A stretch of DNA of 64,000 nucleotides from Datnioides undecimradiatus (Eukaryota > Chordata > Actinopteri > Lobotiformes > Datnioididae), in assembly GCA_008933995.1 (NCBI GenBank), contig WARS01000063.1:722001-786000 (forward strand). Reading direction: 5' to 3'. The notes beneath the pieces were generated by a model that worked only from the letters and a program-made list of their open reading frames with translations, was not told where the DNA came from and made no database searches. This document shows, in pieces, positions 24,188-35,815 of this stretch (the first letter of the stretch is position 1; every line of letters begins with the position of its first letter). The translations under genes were made by a program, and so were the position numbers.

Positions 24188-24560
24188 AATAAGCAGGAAA
24201 ACCGAACCAGGGAGGAAGAAACAGGGAAGGAAACAGTAGGAAAAGAGGACACAGGGAAGATAAAGGACAGAGACAATCAGGAACAGAGGGTGGACGAGCC
24301 AGAGAGATCAAGGAAAAGCGAAATTGGAGAAAGCGAAAGCGAGACGACATCAGGGAAAGAAATATAAGAAGAAAAAGTGACAGAGACACAGAAAAAGGGA
24401 GAAAGGAAAACAGAGAGAGAAGAGAAAATGGAAAATAAAGCAAAGGTGACACATATAAAGGGAAAGACAGCGCAGGAAAAGCAATGAAGGCCAAATATGA
24501 AGATGAAACAGGTGGAAAAAGAGACAAACGCAACCTGCAGGTGAAGGAAAACAAAAAGCA
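24188..24560. repeat. 370-bp polypurine tract
   Basis: Plus strand is A/G with few pyrimidines. It produces a 130-codon Phe/Ser/Leu-rich minus-strand frame (24162-24554) by composition alone. Confidence 0.8.
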
Positions 24561-24859
24561 CCTGATGGAAATATTGTTCTCAGAGATACAGCAGCAAAAA
24601 TCTACATTCTACTGATCTAAATACATAAATAAATACAGGAACGATGGTTTGACCAATTAACAGAGCAAAATTAAAGACGCTTGTTCTCACTCGAAAACTC
24701 TCTCTGTGTCTCTAGCACAGTGTTTTATTCATTCTGCGGATCACAAATGGCGACAGCAGCTCAGCTACCTCAGCTTCGAGCCAGTGGTCAAATCGAATTA
24801 TCTTACGTTTCAACCATACGGGCTTTTTTTGGGGTTTTGGGACCGCGTCGGCAGCTAAT

Positions 24860-26900
24860 ACTGATGTATTGTGTTCTGGGATTTCACCCGATCCAAAACC
24901 ACAGCCGCTGATCCCTCTAGTGTCAGCTAGGACTAATACCTGGAATTAAATACACATCTGTAACTCGCAGACACTTTGTTCTGACGAGGCGAGTGCGGAG
25001 CGGCGACCCCGGGGAGATGTGGAATTACCGTCAGCCACCGCACAGATCCATCTTCGCGTGTGATGGGGCACGAAGCATGTATCACCCAGTATTTCTTCTA
25101 AACTTTGCTCTTTTTAGAGGTTGTAAACTGATTTTCTGAAACTTGAAAAGTAATTTAACTTTTTTTATATAATTTTCTGCTACATGCTAAAGCTAGCACT
25201 TATTCCATATAACATAATTTCTGTACACCCTATGAAACAACATAGTATAGTTCACAGGGCAGCTTATAGTACCCTGCGTTAGCGTTTGGTACATATAGTA
25301 TTAACAAAAATAGTAAAATTTTGCATTTATAAAGCAGTTTTCTACCTCGTGCTGCGCAGTTTTACCTCCTTTTCACACATTCAGACTGTGAATGTAGCCT
25401 GTTAGCTGGGTTTTACTGCTTTTAACCATTTTTCATTCACTGCTTTGTAAACGAGACTCTTTTAGCAGGCAGGTAAGAGACAGAAGTCAATGGTGCAAGT
25501 TTGTCTTTTGTATCAGCGACTGGATGGCGGCTGTAGCTCGCGAGGTAGCTGGAGATACAGCGGTTAGCAGCTATCGAAGTGTCTTTTGCTAAGATACTGT
25601 AATTTGCTCTGGATGATACAAAAGTTAGTATGAAAGGAAAACTCTGCATGATTTATCTTTGGATAAAAGTACATTTAAACTGTGTAAACTCATTTTCCCG
25701 CTAGCCACTAGCTAGCTACCTTGCTACCTGTCAGAAACCTTGTTAGCTAAAGAGCTTTTTACCCGTCTTAACCCTTTTAATTGAATGAAAGTTAATAAAA
25801 AATAATAACAAACATGATAAAATGATAATTAAACATCCCTGTACAAAGAAAATACAGAAAGCTTTTGGTTGCTAGCTAGTGCATTAAGAGTTAGCTTGCT
25901 AGCTATGGCACCAGCTTGCGCTACGAGCAGTCACTATGTCAGGTTAAAGAAGCAAATATTTTGCAAAGATGAGTTTATTTAGACTCTGCTACACTCAGAA
26001 TGAAGCTCTGCAGAGAAACCAGGGTTGATGTTATTGTTCTGTATTCCAGGATATAATCTGAGCCCAGATTAGTCGCTTGAACTGCTGATTAATAACTGGA
26101 ATAAAGGAGCATGTTCGGCTCTGTTTAAAAGCAGGCCACCTTCTAGCAGGGCAGCCAACTGGAGCAGGAAATTACAATCAGCAATCAGTTGTAAAATCTT
26201 GATTTCTTATCATTACTAATAATTATTCCGGAGATCTTGGCATCTGCAAATATCAAAGTAGCTGTTACATATTGGGATGCAGATGCTATTTTGGCCTAAA
26301 TGCAAAAAGTTTTGTTTTCCAACCCTCGATAGAAGGCTCTCCGGGCTCTGTAACAGCTAATATTCCTGTATTGTATTCCAGGATATAGCCCGATCCAAAA
26401 ACCGCAACGACTGGCTGAGGATTCCCTCTGGCTTGTCTCTCTTTTTCTCAGATATTATTATTTTTTTGTCCATCTTTGGTTCCAATGAAGACAAAGTGCA
26501 TACAAAAGATGCCTGATTGCAGGTCAGAGTAAGAAAGCAGAGGAAATTACCACCAGCCACCAAACATATGATGGTGAAACTTTGCCTGTGGGGGGATAAA
26601 ATCACAAAAATGTTGGTTGAAACAGTGGCTGGATGCGGGTAGTTTGAAGACAAGAATAGTCTTCTGCCCTCAAAGTAAATCTGTCTGGGCTTCGTCACAG
26701 CCAGTATCACTGCATGCTATTCCAGGACATAGCCTGATCCAAAACCACAGCAGCTGGCTGAGGATTCCCTCTGGCCTCAGGCATGGCTAATACCTGGAAT
26801 GAAGCGCAGATCAGTTACTCTCTCTGTCTCAGCAGATCTCTTGTGGGATTTTGAAGGCCGATACTGATAGTTTGGGCTCGACGCCGCCAGCAGCCGATAC
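24860..26900 (+). repeat. Decayed repeat array, about four related units
   Basis: Related blocks begin near 24866, 26040, 26370 and 26715. Shared words include ctattccaggatatag / ttccaggacatagcc, then cccgatccaaaaac / ctgatccaaaaccacagc, ctggctgaggattccctctg, and taatacctggaat. The last two blocks are about 345 bp apart. A second shared word, ggaaattaccaccagccacc, has relatives at 25019, 26168 and 26541. The first block is separated from the rest by 1.1 kb of other sequence. Function and family unknown; it could be several insertions of one element or an old local duplication. Confidence 0.6.
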
Positions 26901-27799
26901 TTAATACAGTATCTTTGAATTTAAACTTCCACTTCAACGCTTTTCATGCCAGTATCTGCCACAAAATTACAAGTATTCAATGGAAAAGCATCTGAAACAG
27001 CATTTAGGCAATGGAAAAATATGATCTAACAATAATGAAATATGTTCTTGCATATTTTTGTGGAACCTCTTGAGAAACCGTTTAAAGTCTGAGACTGAAA
27101 ATAGAGTCTAATGGTGTAAGATAACTGAATACATCATCTCCACGTGCGGGTTTTGGGGTACAGTGAACTGAAACAGAGGCAACTTAGAAGGTAATAAACG
27201 CAACACCTGCCAGTTGCATACTACATGATGTCCAGTGAAAACAGCTGTGCTAACAGATCCTACTGAGTGTGCACGGAGTGAAATACCGATTGTTCCCATT
27301 AGCTACAGTTAAATGGACAAATCAAACAAACACAGGACTATCTTGATCAATGTTCAATGAACCAAAGTAACCGTGGACCTGTCTATGTCCACCAGTCAAT
27401 TAGCAAAACAAAACACGTGTCACTTAGGTAGCTTACATATGTGATATATTAAAGTTAAACCAACTTTTCCAAAACCTAACAAAGCAAACAAACTGCAACT
27501 ATTACACAACATTAATCAAGTGTTTATCCCTGTTACCCTGACAACAAACGTCACCTGACAGAAAGGTAATAGGAAGTAAGAAAAAGGTGTAAGTTTGGCA
27601 AATAAGAGTAAATTAGTGGAAAAATAGTCCAGTTGCCTTTTGTTTATCCGATTTTAAACTGGATGTTGAGATCCAACAAGGAAGCTTGCATATACCTACT
27701 GCTAGCATAGCTATATTCTAGTTTTAAGGAATCGTTCATTTGTGAGGAAAACATCTCAATGGCCAAAAAGTCCAATTTATAATTTAGATATCATCACGT
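26901..27799. other. Noncoding stretch, possible faint repeat
   Basis: At 27460-27540, ttccaaaacctaacaaagca and acaaactgcaactattacac recall a fish dispersed repeat with CCTAACC words, but I cannot align it securely. Otherwise nothing seen. Confidence 0.35.
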
Positions 27800-28369
27800 T
27801 CTCTTCTGGAAAACGGTGGATTGCTCCTTTGGGTGTGGGAGTGAGTGAGTATCTCTGAAGTATCTCGACAGGCAGATCGATTAGCAGGAACGCTGGCGTT
27901 AAATTGAACCTTTGTGGAGAGAGAAAAGCTGAGCTGGAGTCGATGTACCAGTCGGCCTCTGTTCCAAACCTCACCAATGGTCATGAGCTTTGGCTGGAGA
28001 CCAAAAGACTAAAATCAGCCCAAATGAGATTCCTTTGTCAGGTAGGTGGGCTCAGCCTTAGTGAGGACGAGGAGCTCAGACACCTGGAGGGAACTTGGAC
28101 TAAAACTGACTCATTCTTGTTGAAATGAGCCAGTTGAGGTGGGGTTTGGGCATCAGGATGCCTCCTGGGCACTTCCCTTTGAAGGTTTTCTGGCCAGATC
28201 CAACTGGAAGGAGACCCAGGGATAAAACCAGAAGTTGTTGGAGGGACTATATATCTCATCTGGCCTGGGAATAACTCAGGATCCCACAGGAGGACCTGGA
28301 AACTTTATTGGGTCAAGGAACGTCTTGAATACCTTGCTCAGCCGGTCCTGGATAAGAAAACAGAGTGAT
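27800..28369 (+). mobile_element. LINE 3' fragment with decayed reverse-transcriptase C-terminal code
   Basis: The order of words matches the 3' end of an abundant teleost non-LTR retrotransposon: ggtggattgctcc, ctcaccaatggtcatgagct, aaatgagattcc, gtgggctcagcctta, ccagttgaggtgg, gggcatcaggatgcctcctg, ggaaggagacccaggg, ttggagggactatatatctc, ctggcctgggaa and cctggataag. In the family this codes the segment after the catalytic RT domain, with RWFGH, RMPPGRLP and GRRPRGRPRTRW-like words; here indels and stops break it. It is 5'-truncated, as usual for LINEs, and clearly dead. Clade is uncertain. Confidence 0.8.
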
Positions 28370-29220
28370 TGATGTGTCCGTGTAACTTTCCATAGTATTA
28401 CTAGTCTATTTTAAGATAATGCTAATATCCTGCGGGTGGGGCGGTGGGTAAAAAGTCCAGAGACTTGGACACGGGACCATGCTGTTGCTCACTTTAACCC
28501 TCTTTCCTTTCGTCTTATGAGCAGCTATTACAGTGCGACCCACACTTTGTCCTTTGTTATCACACACTCACACAGTTCCTCCCACATGTGTTTTCTATCT
28601 GTTGTCCTGGCTCTCTCTGTGTATCAGAGACTGAGATCTCTGTTCACTCTTCGCATGACCCTCGCACTCTGAACAGAAGCAGGCTCATGCGCTCCAGAGG
28701 GAGAGAGAGCGCAGAGTGCGTACGTATGTGTTCGTATGTGCTAAATACATGGCATGACATGTTACAATACTGTGTTTTAGACCACAAATGTACTAAAAAG
28801 ATATGGTAATGTGAAGATCTTTTGATGACACAGAGTGGGTTCTGATGTATTGTTTTGTACATTTAGATAAGTAACTGTTATATCTTAAAACCACCATCCA
28901 TGTGTAGGATTTCAAACTGCCTGCCTTGTCCTCCACAGATGTGAGGAGGATCTGTGGGGAGAACCACAGGGACCACATACGCTGCAACGCTGCTGCCCCA
29001 ATTTTCTACATAAATAAAAAGTTATTCTGCCAGAAGATGGAAATGATTCTGCACATCGTGGCTTTAACATGTTATTGCTCTCTGTACCATGTGTTACTTT
29101 GCAAATATCTGATAATACATGTGAGTTTGTGTCATTGGCTTTGTTGACTGGATTTAAAGAGGCACAGACTCCTCACAACGCAAATACTGTGGTTTGTGAT
29201 ATAATGCATGCAAAACTGAC
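28370..29220. other. Noncoding stretch, nothing recognised
   Basis: Short frames in 28436-29147 have no signature. AT-leaning. Confidence 0.4.
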
Positions 29221-29221
29221 A

Positions 29222-29370
29222 ATGCTAGCATGCTAGCAAGCTAAACTGATACATAGCAATACACTGAAACATTAACCTTGCTAAAAACCAGCATGTTAGC
29301 ATCATCTTTGTAAACATGTTAGCATGCTGATTAGCAGTCTGTGCAGCAGCTAGTGTGGCTGTAAACTCAG
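29222..29370 (+). repeat. Copy of the palindromic AGCATGCT dispersed repeat
   Basis: Contains the perfect palindrome gctagcatgctagc at 29225-29238, then aagctaaactg, ttgctaaaaaccagcatgtt, agcatcatc, gtaaacatgttagcatgctg, the same order as the family's tail at 55.4 kb. Confidence 0.6.
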
Positions 29371-30158
29371 GTGTTGCAAATCTTGCATCACTGCATATTT
29401 TTAAATTTATCAGTGGTGTTTGCAAAAACTAAAGATGTGAACTGGGCATGATGGTGGAAGAGAAGACAGATTTGAGATGCAATTTGCTCTGCAGCAGCAG
29501 TTATTCTGCAATTTACAATGTTCTTCTTCTTCTTTACCAAAGCAAAACTTCAGTATTTCCCTTTAAATGACAACAACAAAGGCAGAGTGTCTGTTTATCA
29601 CCTAAACAGTACCACAGACATGAAGGCAGAAGATTATATTGTGGACGGGACTAAGAATGAGCAACTTCTGGATTAGCATCAGATTTGCAGCTGAGTGACA
29701 CACATGGATGCATTAAAGTCAAGTGAGAGAAAAATAAACAACTACTGCAACTAAAGAAAGTCAGATACAGAAGAGACACTTACAATAACAATAACATGTA
29801 AAATAAAAAGTGTGTTTTTACATTAAAAACAAAGATGTTGGAGTGTGCATACGTCCAGGCAATAAAGGAAATGTGCATTTAAGGTTTGTGTTAATGTTAT
29901 AAATGAAGTATATATGTAAAGATATTAGTTTACAGACGTACAAACCACAGGTCATGTGGGGCTTGTAAAGCACACCTGCATGGCAAACACTTGAGCTGTT
30001 CATACGGAGAGAGGGGAAGTAGTGATGCTAAGATTTCATCGCCACGGTTACAGTAACATAGGCGATAGCATCTCAGCAGCAGCGCCCATCATGAGGGTAC
30101 GGGTGCAAACAATGTGTGAGGCCTGTTTGAAGACCTAAGTGTGTTTATCTACATCTAT

Positions 30159-30160
<2 letters not shown>
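29371..30160. other. Noncoding stretch, nothing recognised
   Basis: AT-leaning, with a short (TTC)4 at 29522-29534 only. Confidence 0.45.

Positions 30161-30199
<39 letters not shown>
30161..30199. repeat. (GT)19 microsatellite followed by GA
   Basis: Pure GT array running into gagagagag. Confidence 0.98.
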
Positions 30200-30207
<8 letters not shown>

Positions 30208-30399
30208 GTCACAGGGTTGCTCGATGGGTTTTGTTATGAAACCAAAACATTATTTGTTTGGACACACACACATGCTACACACACACACCGCCAGCATGGT
30301 ACATATGCACACATAATTGCTCACATACATGCATGTACACAACACACATCACACACACACACGTATGCAGGCTCTGAACATGGTTATATGGAGAGTAAA

Positions 30400-30600
30400 C
30401 AGCGATGAAAGAAGAAAGACAGAAGCAGCTGAGGGAGGAGGAGGAGTGAGGGAGTGAAACAGAGGACAAGGGGATAAAGGAGAAGAAAGGGGGAAGGAAA
30501 GGAGGAAGGAAAGGAGGAAGGAAAGGAGGAGATGGAGAGAACACAGACGACAGAGTCAGGACAAGGAGAAACAATGAATGGATGGTCGCAGGGAAGAGGG
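30400..30600. repeat. Purine tract with three 12-bp tandem units
   Basis: A/G-rich plus strand. The unit ggaaggaaagga repeats three times in tandem at about 30492-30527. Confidence 0.85.
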
Positions 30601-30668
30601 GAAACAGTAAATGTTGTGAAACATTTATAGTTCAGCACTTTTCAGGGTCACTCTGTTCACTGACCCCC

Positions 30669-30669
<1 letters not shown>

Positions 30670-30720
<51 letters not shown>
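30670..30720. repeat. (CA)25 microsatellite
   Basis: Uninterrupted 51-bp array, followed by a CT-rich stretch. Confidence 0.98.
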
Positions 30721-30723
<3 letters not shown>

Positions 30724-30791
30724 CCTCTCTCTCAATCCATCTTTCCCTCTCTGCTTGCTCTCTCTCCGTCTGTATGATATACACACTCAGA

Positions 30792-30885
30792 ACACACACA
30801 CACACACACACTTTTATAGTGATATATATGACTGAGAGTCGCCCATAAATTTTTAAATGGAAAAATCCCTGGGTGGCTTCTGAAT

Positions 30886-30931
<46 letters not shown>
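30792..30931. repeat. CA, GT and GA arrays in close sequence
   Basis: (CA)10 at 30792-30811, (GT)13 at 30885-30910 and (AG)11 at 30910-30931. The CA and GT arrays are complementary and about 75 bp apart, so they could pair as an imperfect cruciform. Confidence 0.97.
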
Positions 30932-30933
<2 letters not shown>

Positions 30934-30967
30934 GGATGGTGAACGGATATCATGAATTCATCATGCG

Positions 30968-31395
30968 CTGGGAAGTAACTAAGTACACGTCTGCACGTTT
31001 TACTCCATTACATATAATCAGCGACCTTAGTTACAAGTTACTTTCCAGATTCAGATTAGCAGGACACACGAGGCGACATGCATGTAAATATACCGATACA
31101 TATAGGTTTTACAGCAGGTTTACAGGTCAGGTTCTTGACAGTTAATGATCAGCTGGTGGATTTTACAGCAGTTTAGCTTTTAAAATCACATATTTACCAG
31201 TATTTATCTGTGTATTTGTCAATAAACTCTTACAATCTCATCAATATAACCTGTGAATTAAAGTTTTATCCTTTAAATAAACAGTAAAATATTATGGGAA
31301 CCTGATTTTTTTAACCCTTAAGTGGCAGCAATGATAAAAGTACATTTACTTTAAGTAAAAGTACTCTGTTACAAGTAAACGTCTTGAATGTGTGT
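30968..31395 (+). mobile_element. Fragments of an AAGTA-rich hAT-like miniature element
   Basis: ggaagtaactaagtacacgt, ttttactccattacat and ttactttccagattcagatt match in order a percomorph element I recall (GGAAAGTAACTAAGTACATT ... TTTTACTCCACTACAT ... GCAGATTCAGATTA). A second piece at 31335-31395 (aagtacatttactttaagta, aaagtactctgttacaagta) resembles its other terminus. The termini in the consensus start CAGTGGTGGAA, which suggests hAT, but I see neither intact end nor a target duplication here. Confidence 0.55.
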
Positions 31396-31399
31396 TGGG

Positions 31400-34020
31400 A
31401 ATCGATACTCAGAGGCCCTAAAGTGTTTGGAGTTAAATTGTTCATTTACAGATTAGTAATCTGGACTACTGCATTGTTTTCTGCCGTTCTCATGCATCTA
31501 CCTGTTTGGATAGACAGATTATAGACTATGATAGACAGAGATATGTTCCAGTTTGTGGGGTGTAGTCAGCCTCATAGGTAGTTTTCTTAACCTCTCGCCT
31601 CGGTGACACACTCAGCCATGACGTCCGCAGAATACACGCCCACTCTGACACACCTCAACCTCGTTTATACAGCTGTGTGTGTGAGAGTGTGTGTGCTGCT
31701 GACACGGCTCTTGCTGCCCAAAATTAAATGAAATGGAGGTGGTGGGCGGGTGGAGAAGGAAAACTATAAGAACAGCTATTTCTTTGTTAAAAGGTCTTGA
31801 TCTTATAATGGTGGAGAGTGGGAGGGGGGAGATGGGTGAGTCAAAAATCATCTCGCTCATCAATCAGATTTGCAGGGTGAGGGGGAAACGAGTGTGTGTA
31901 GGTGTGTGTGACTGATTCACTCACCTAAAATCTCAACACTATGAATCTTTCCCCGCCTACACCCCTCTGTGCTGCCCTCAGTGTATGATCTGTCTTTGTA
32001 GAGCATCTCAGCATCTGCACACTGCAGCGCGCACTCTGCATACATGTGTTTACTTTACAAATCGGGTTTGTCTGGCTGCGTTCGCCCTGATGGGAAACGC
32101 TGTTTGTACAACAGAAACAGAAACACGGTGCTGTTCAGATTTCACGTGGGATTCAACAGATGAGTTTTCTTTAACCGTTTGTCATTAAAACTGCATCTTT
32201 GGTTCATTCCTAGCTTCTTAGCATGTTACATATAGCCACCATGACTCTGTAGCAGGCTAACGTCCCTTAAACGTAATGTAAAACTTATATTATTTGGCTG
32301 CTGTGCATGATCATTTTCCCGTTAGCATTAAATGCACTATCTGCAAATGTAATAAATCCAACATATTTAGGGTAAAGGCAATTTAAAATGCTAATTTCCT
32401 TGATTTCATCTTAGGGTTTGATTAAGGAGTTCCTGTAATCAACAGAAAATACTTTTCATGCAGAAGCAGAAGAATTAGTAGCTACATCTGATTCCATGTT
32501 ATTCTCAGCACGTTGCATGTTAACATGGTTAGCAAGTTCTGCTAATGGTATTAATAATTAGTATTAACATGTTACATATTACATATCAAAGCCCTTTTCC
32601 CTCTTACCTCCAATCAGTAAAGAGTTTTATTGAGCAGGAATGGAAAACCTTCTCAGCTAACACAGCGGTTAGCTAGCTAGCTAGCTTGTTAGCTCATAAA
32701 CCACATGTGTACCTTTGACTCCTGTCTAATTACTGACTGCAAACTGCTTCTTTTAATATGAAGCAGTTAAAAGTCCAGTGAAACCAAAGCAGGTGCAGCT
32801 CATAGCTACATTATTAGCTCCTAGACTCACTGTCAACACCTCATGCTAATGGTCATTAGCGCAAATTCTGCGGGTTTGCCAAAGGTTAATCTTACACGAA
32901 TTAGTTCAAAACACAGTTTTACATTTTATTTGTCTGACTGCCCTGTATTTTTCCCAGCGTACCCTGCGCGTACATGTACCAAGATGATGGTCGCCGTTTG
33001 AACTTGAGTTAACTTTTAAGCGTGGGTCTGCCTCCGAATACGAATGATGTCGTTCTCTGGCTATGCAGCGGTTTCTACTCCAAATATACAGATCGGACAC
33101 ACCGCACATACAAACACACGTCCAAAGTGACCAAAGTCCCTGTGTGTCCTCACCAGAGGCAGCCCTGACCCTGAGTCAGGAATGCGGTGGTTTAGACTGT
33201 GTCCATCCCGTACGTGCTTGTGTTAGTTGATTTCTGGCTTGTGTGTATGTGTGAGTGATATACGTGGACCTGCGGTGGATATGTGTCAGTACATGACATC
33301 ATAGTGTGTAATGAGAGGAAGCTGGCTGCTGTTCGTGGGAATCAGATCTGATTCCACTGCTGTGGGAAGACCCCGGATTAAACATATGAATTAATCTGTT
33401 ACGCCTTCCAGTTCTTTATCAGTTTATAGTCTATTTACAAACACATAATCAGTTTCCCCTGATGTAAAATCATAGAAATAAGCATTTGCGTCCCAAAACT
33501 AGCATGAAATAGTTGTTTTTGACATTTGAATGCAGAAATGTTATTTATACATGTTTAAAGAAAGTGTGACTCTGCATGTTTGTGTGTCATAATCCTTAAT
33601 TTTCCTTATTATTATCCGCACAATATCAACTCCACTCTCATCAGGAGGTGGTCCGTGAAGTTAAAAGCTCATACATTAACAAAGAAGAGAACAGGAACCT
33701 TCATGTTTCACAACGCTTGCTTATTCTGGATGTGCTACAGTACCAAAAGGCTGACGATGAGTGACAGCGGGTAATGCACCAGGAAGGGAGGGGACGATGA
33801 ATCAGTGAAGGTCTAGCCACACTTAATTATTCTGTGTGTGTGTGTCAGCTACCAGTGCATACCAGTGGTGCAATGAGTGTGGGAGCCCAGTCGGTCCAAC
33901 GGCTGCTGCTGTAGCAATGCAGAGATACACTTTCCCCCGTGCCTTCTCTCTTTCAGTGGACAGACGTGACCATGGATAAAAAGATAAGTTGTAAGACGCT
34001 CGACAGTAAACATAAGGACA
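31400..34020. other. Noncoding stretch with TTAGCT-rich patches
   Basis: 32210-32720 is dense in ttagct/gctagc words, including the palindromic (AGCT)4 at 32671-32686; these look like worn pieces of the AGC-palindrome repeats. No coding signature. Confidence 0.4.
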
Positions 34021-34412
34021 ACAGAGAGTAACAGGTGTGGTTTGATGGGGAGTGAATGAGAGATGAAATAGGAGTTAACGGGGTGTAGAGGTGGGTTTAA
34101 GGGCTTGCTTGAAGGTTGGTAGGGTGTTTGATTGTCTGGTGTGGTTGGAACCCATGGTCCATGGATCTGAGGTGATGGGTGGAGGTTACTGAGGGCTTTG
34201 TAGGTGAGTGGAAGCACTTCATAGTCTATCCAGTGTTTGACTGTGAGGTGGTGGAGGATGTGAAGGACTGGGGGTGATGTGGTCAGGTCGAGGTGAGTAG
34301 GCAGGTAGCAGAGGTTTGGACGTACTGGAGTTTATTCATGGTCATGAGCGGTAAACTGTAAATAAAACTATTGCCGAAGTCAAGTCTGGAGATGAACATC
34401 TGTGTTTCTGAC
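34020..34412 (-). mobile_element. LINE (L2/CR1/Rex-type) reverse-transcriptase C-terminal fragment
   Basis: Read on the minus strand from 34400 downwards, the frame gives ISRLDFGNS, then SLP, KLQYVQTSA and, after stops, LPLTYKALSNLHP. These align with the conserved string of vertebrate L2/CR1/Rex LINEs: TSRLDYCNSLL, GLP, KLQLVQNSAAR and LxYKALxxLAP. Stops and frame changes show it is dead. The plus-strand words tagcagaggtttggacgtac and tggagttt are shared with the second copy at the right edge (63.86 kb). Confidence 0.8.
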
Positions 34413-35045
34413 CTGTTAAACAGCTACTCTGAGGGTAGGGGTTAGAGAAACTACACCTTTTGTCTTCTCAAGCTTTACTGGATAACGGGATTACCGCTGG
34501 ACGCGACAGCAGATATCGGCAATCGGCAAAAGACAAACACCGTTAAGAGGTAATGCATTCAACAACAACAATCAAGACTATTTTGACTGCACATACATAA
34601 CCTTACATCTTTGGGGTGTAATTGACCACAAAACTGTGAAGGACTGAACAGCCAGCTGACTGTCTGATTGTAAGTTTATTTGTTTTGGACCACTCCTAAA
34701 CATTTCTCGCTGACACAAAGAACCACAATCTAACCACATGAATTTTATTTTTTTGTCTTGACTACGTGACACACTGACCCTCTGCACCAAACGTGCCAAC
34801 GTCCTCCAACGCAGTGACCACAGAAGGCATCCGCTCTGACCTGTTTTGGAAAAATCGGTCAGTTTCGTCATGTTTCCCATCCGGAAATAACACGTCATGT
34901 TGACAGAGGGAATTCCAGACGCTGAAAATTCAAGAATTGGTGTGTGACTTTATGGGTCTCCGGAGGGGAAGATTGGGAACGCCGCGTTATTTTTCCGAGA
35001 CTGATTCCGACGAATGTCACTAATGATGTCTGTGGTCAGTGTGGG
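34413..35045. other. Noncoding stretch, nothing recognised
   Basis: A 106-codon minus-strand frame (34578-34898) shows no family features. Confidence 0.4.
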
Positions 35046-35470
35046 CTGCTGATGGTCAGAGGTTGAGGAAAAGAAGGAGGCAAAATGAGAAGATGAGACC
35101 AAGGAGGGATGATGGAAAGAGAGTGAAGAAGCAAAGGAAAGGGGGGCAATGTAAGAGAAAGGGTAAGAGGGCAGAAGGGGGGAAATAAGGTAGGACAAGA
35201 CCGAGCAAGGGAACCAGGAGGGAGGAAAAATGGGAGGATATTAAAAGCAGAGAAAGGATGAGATTAGAAAATACCAACGGTAGAAAGAGTGGAAACCAGG
35301 AAGGTCGGACAAAAGCTACAAGGACAGCGAAAGGACATAGAAGAATGTGAAGAAACGCGATCGTGGAGGGGCAGCGCTAAAGCAAAAGGAAGAAAAGATG
35401 GGGTGAATCATGGAGAAGTGGAGTGTAAGTTGGGAAAGAGAGATTTATAGATGGAGGGTGAGGACTAGAG
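35046..35470. repeat. 400-bp polypurine tract
   Basis: Plus strand A/G-rich (gaggaaaagaaggaggcaaa and onward). Minus-strand Ser/Leu/Phe frames are compositional. Confidence 0.8.
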
Positions 35471-35637
35471 GAGGGAGGTGGGGTTCACTAACTCAGAGTC
35501 CAAATCATAGCCGCAGACACATGAATTCGGCCAAAACCTAAAAGGCATCTGAAGTGCTGTTATATAGTTCATAAGAACTGCTTCTATCATTATTAATAAT
35601 ACAAAACCGCAAATTGGAATATGTTTTTCTGCCTTCT

Positions 35638-35815
35638 TACCAACCTGACAATTGGTCGCACTCCACACAGACCAATAAAATCCAGCAAACTAGCTTGCAC
35701 TTATTAAAACGAGCACACGCACCCGTGTACTGCAGTGGCCCAAGCAGTATCATTACGCACTTTAACAACCTGACAAATGAATAATATTCCATACAGGCTA
35801 ATAAAATATACTGTT
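35638..35815 (+). repeat. Possible diverged direct repeat, 125-bp spacing
   Basis: accaacctgacaattgg ... cacacagaccaataaaat at 35640 and acaacctgacaaatgaa ... catacaggctaataaaat at 35765. About two thirds of 44 positions agree. May be an old duplication or coincidence. Confidence 0.4.

Noticed and set aside
24162-24554. 130-codon hydrophobic minus-strand frame resembling a membrane protein
   Set aside because: Phe/Leu/Ser codons come from the TC strand of a polypurine tract; the overlapping frame looks the same.
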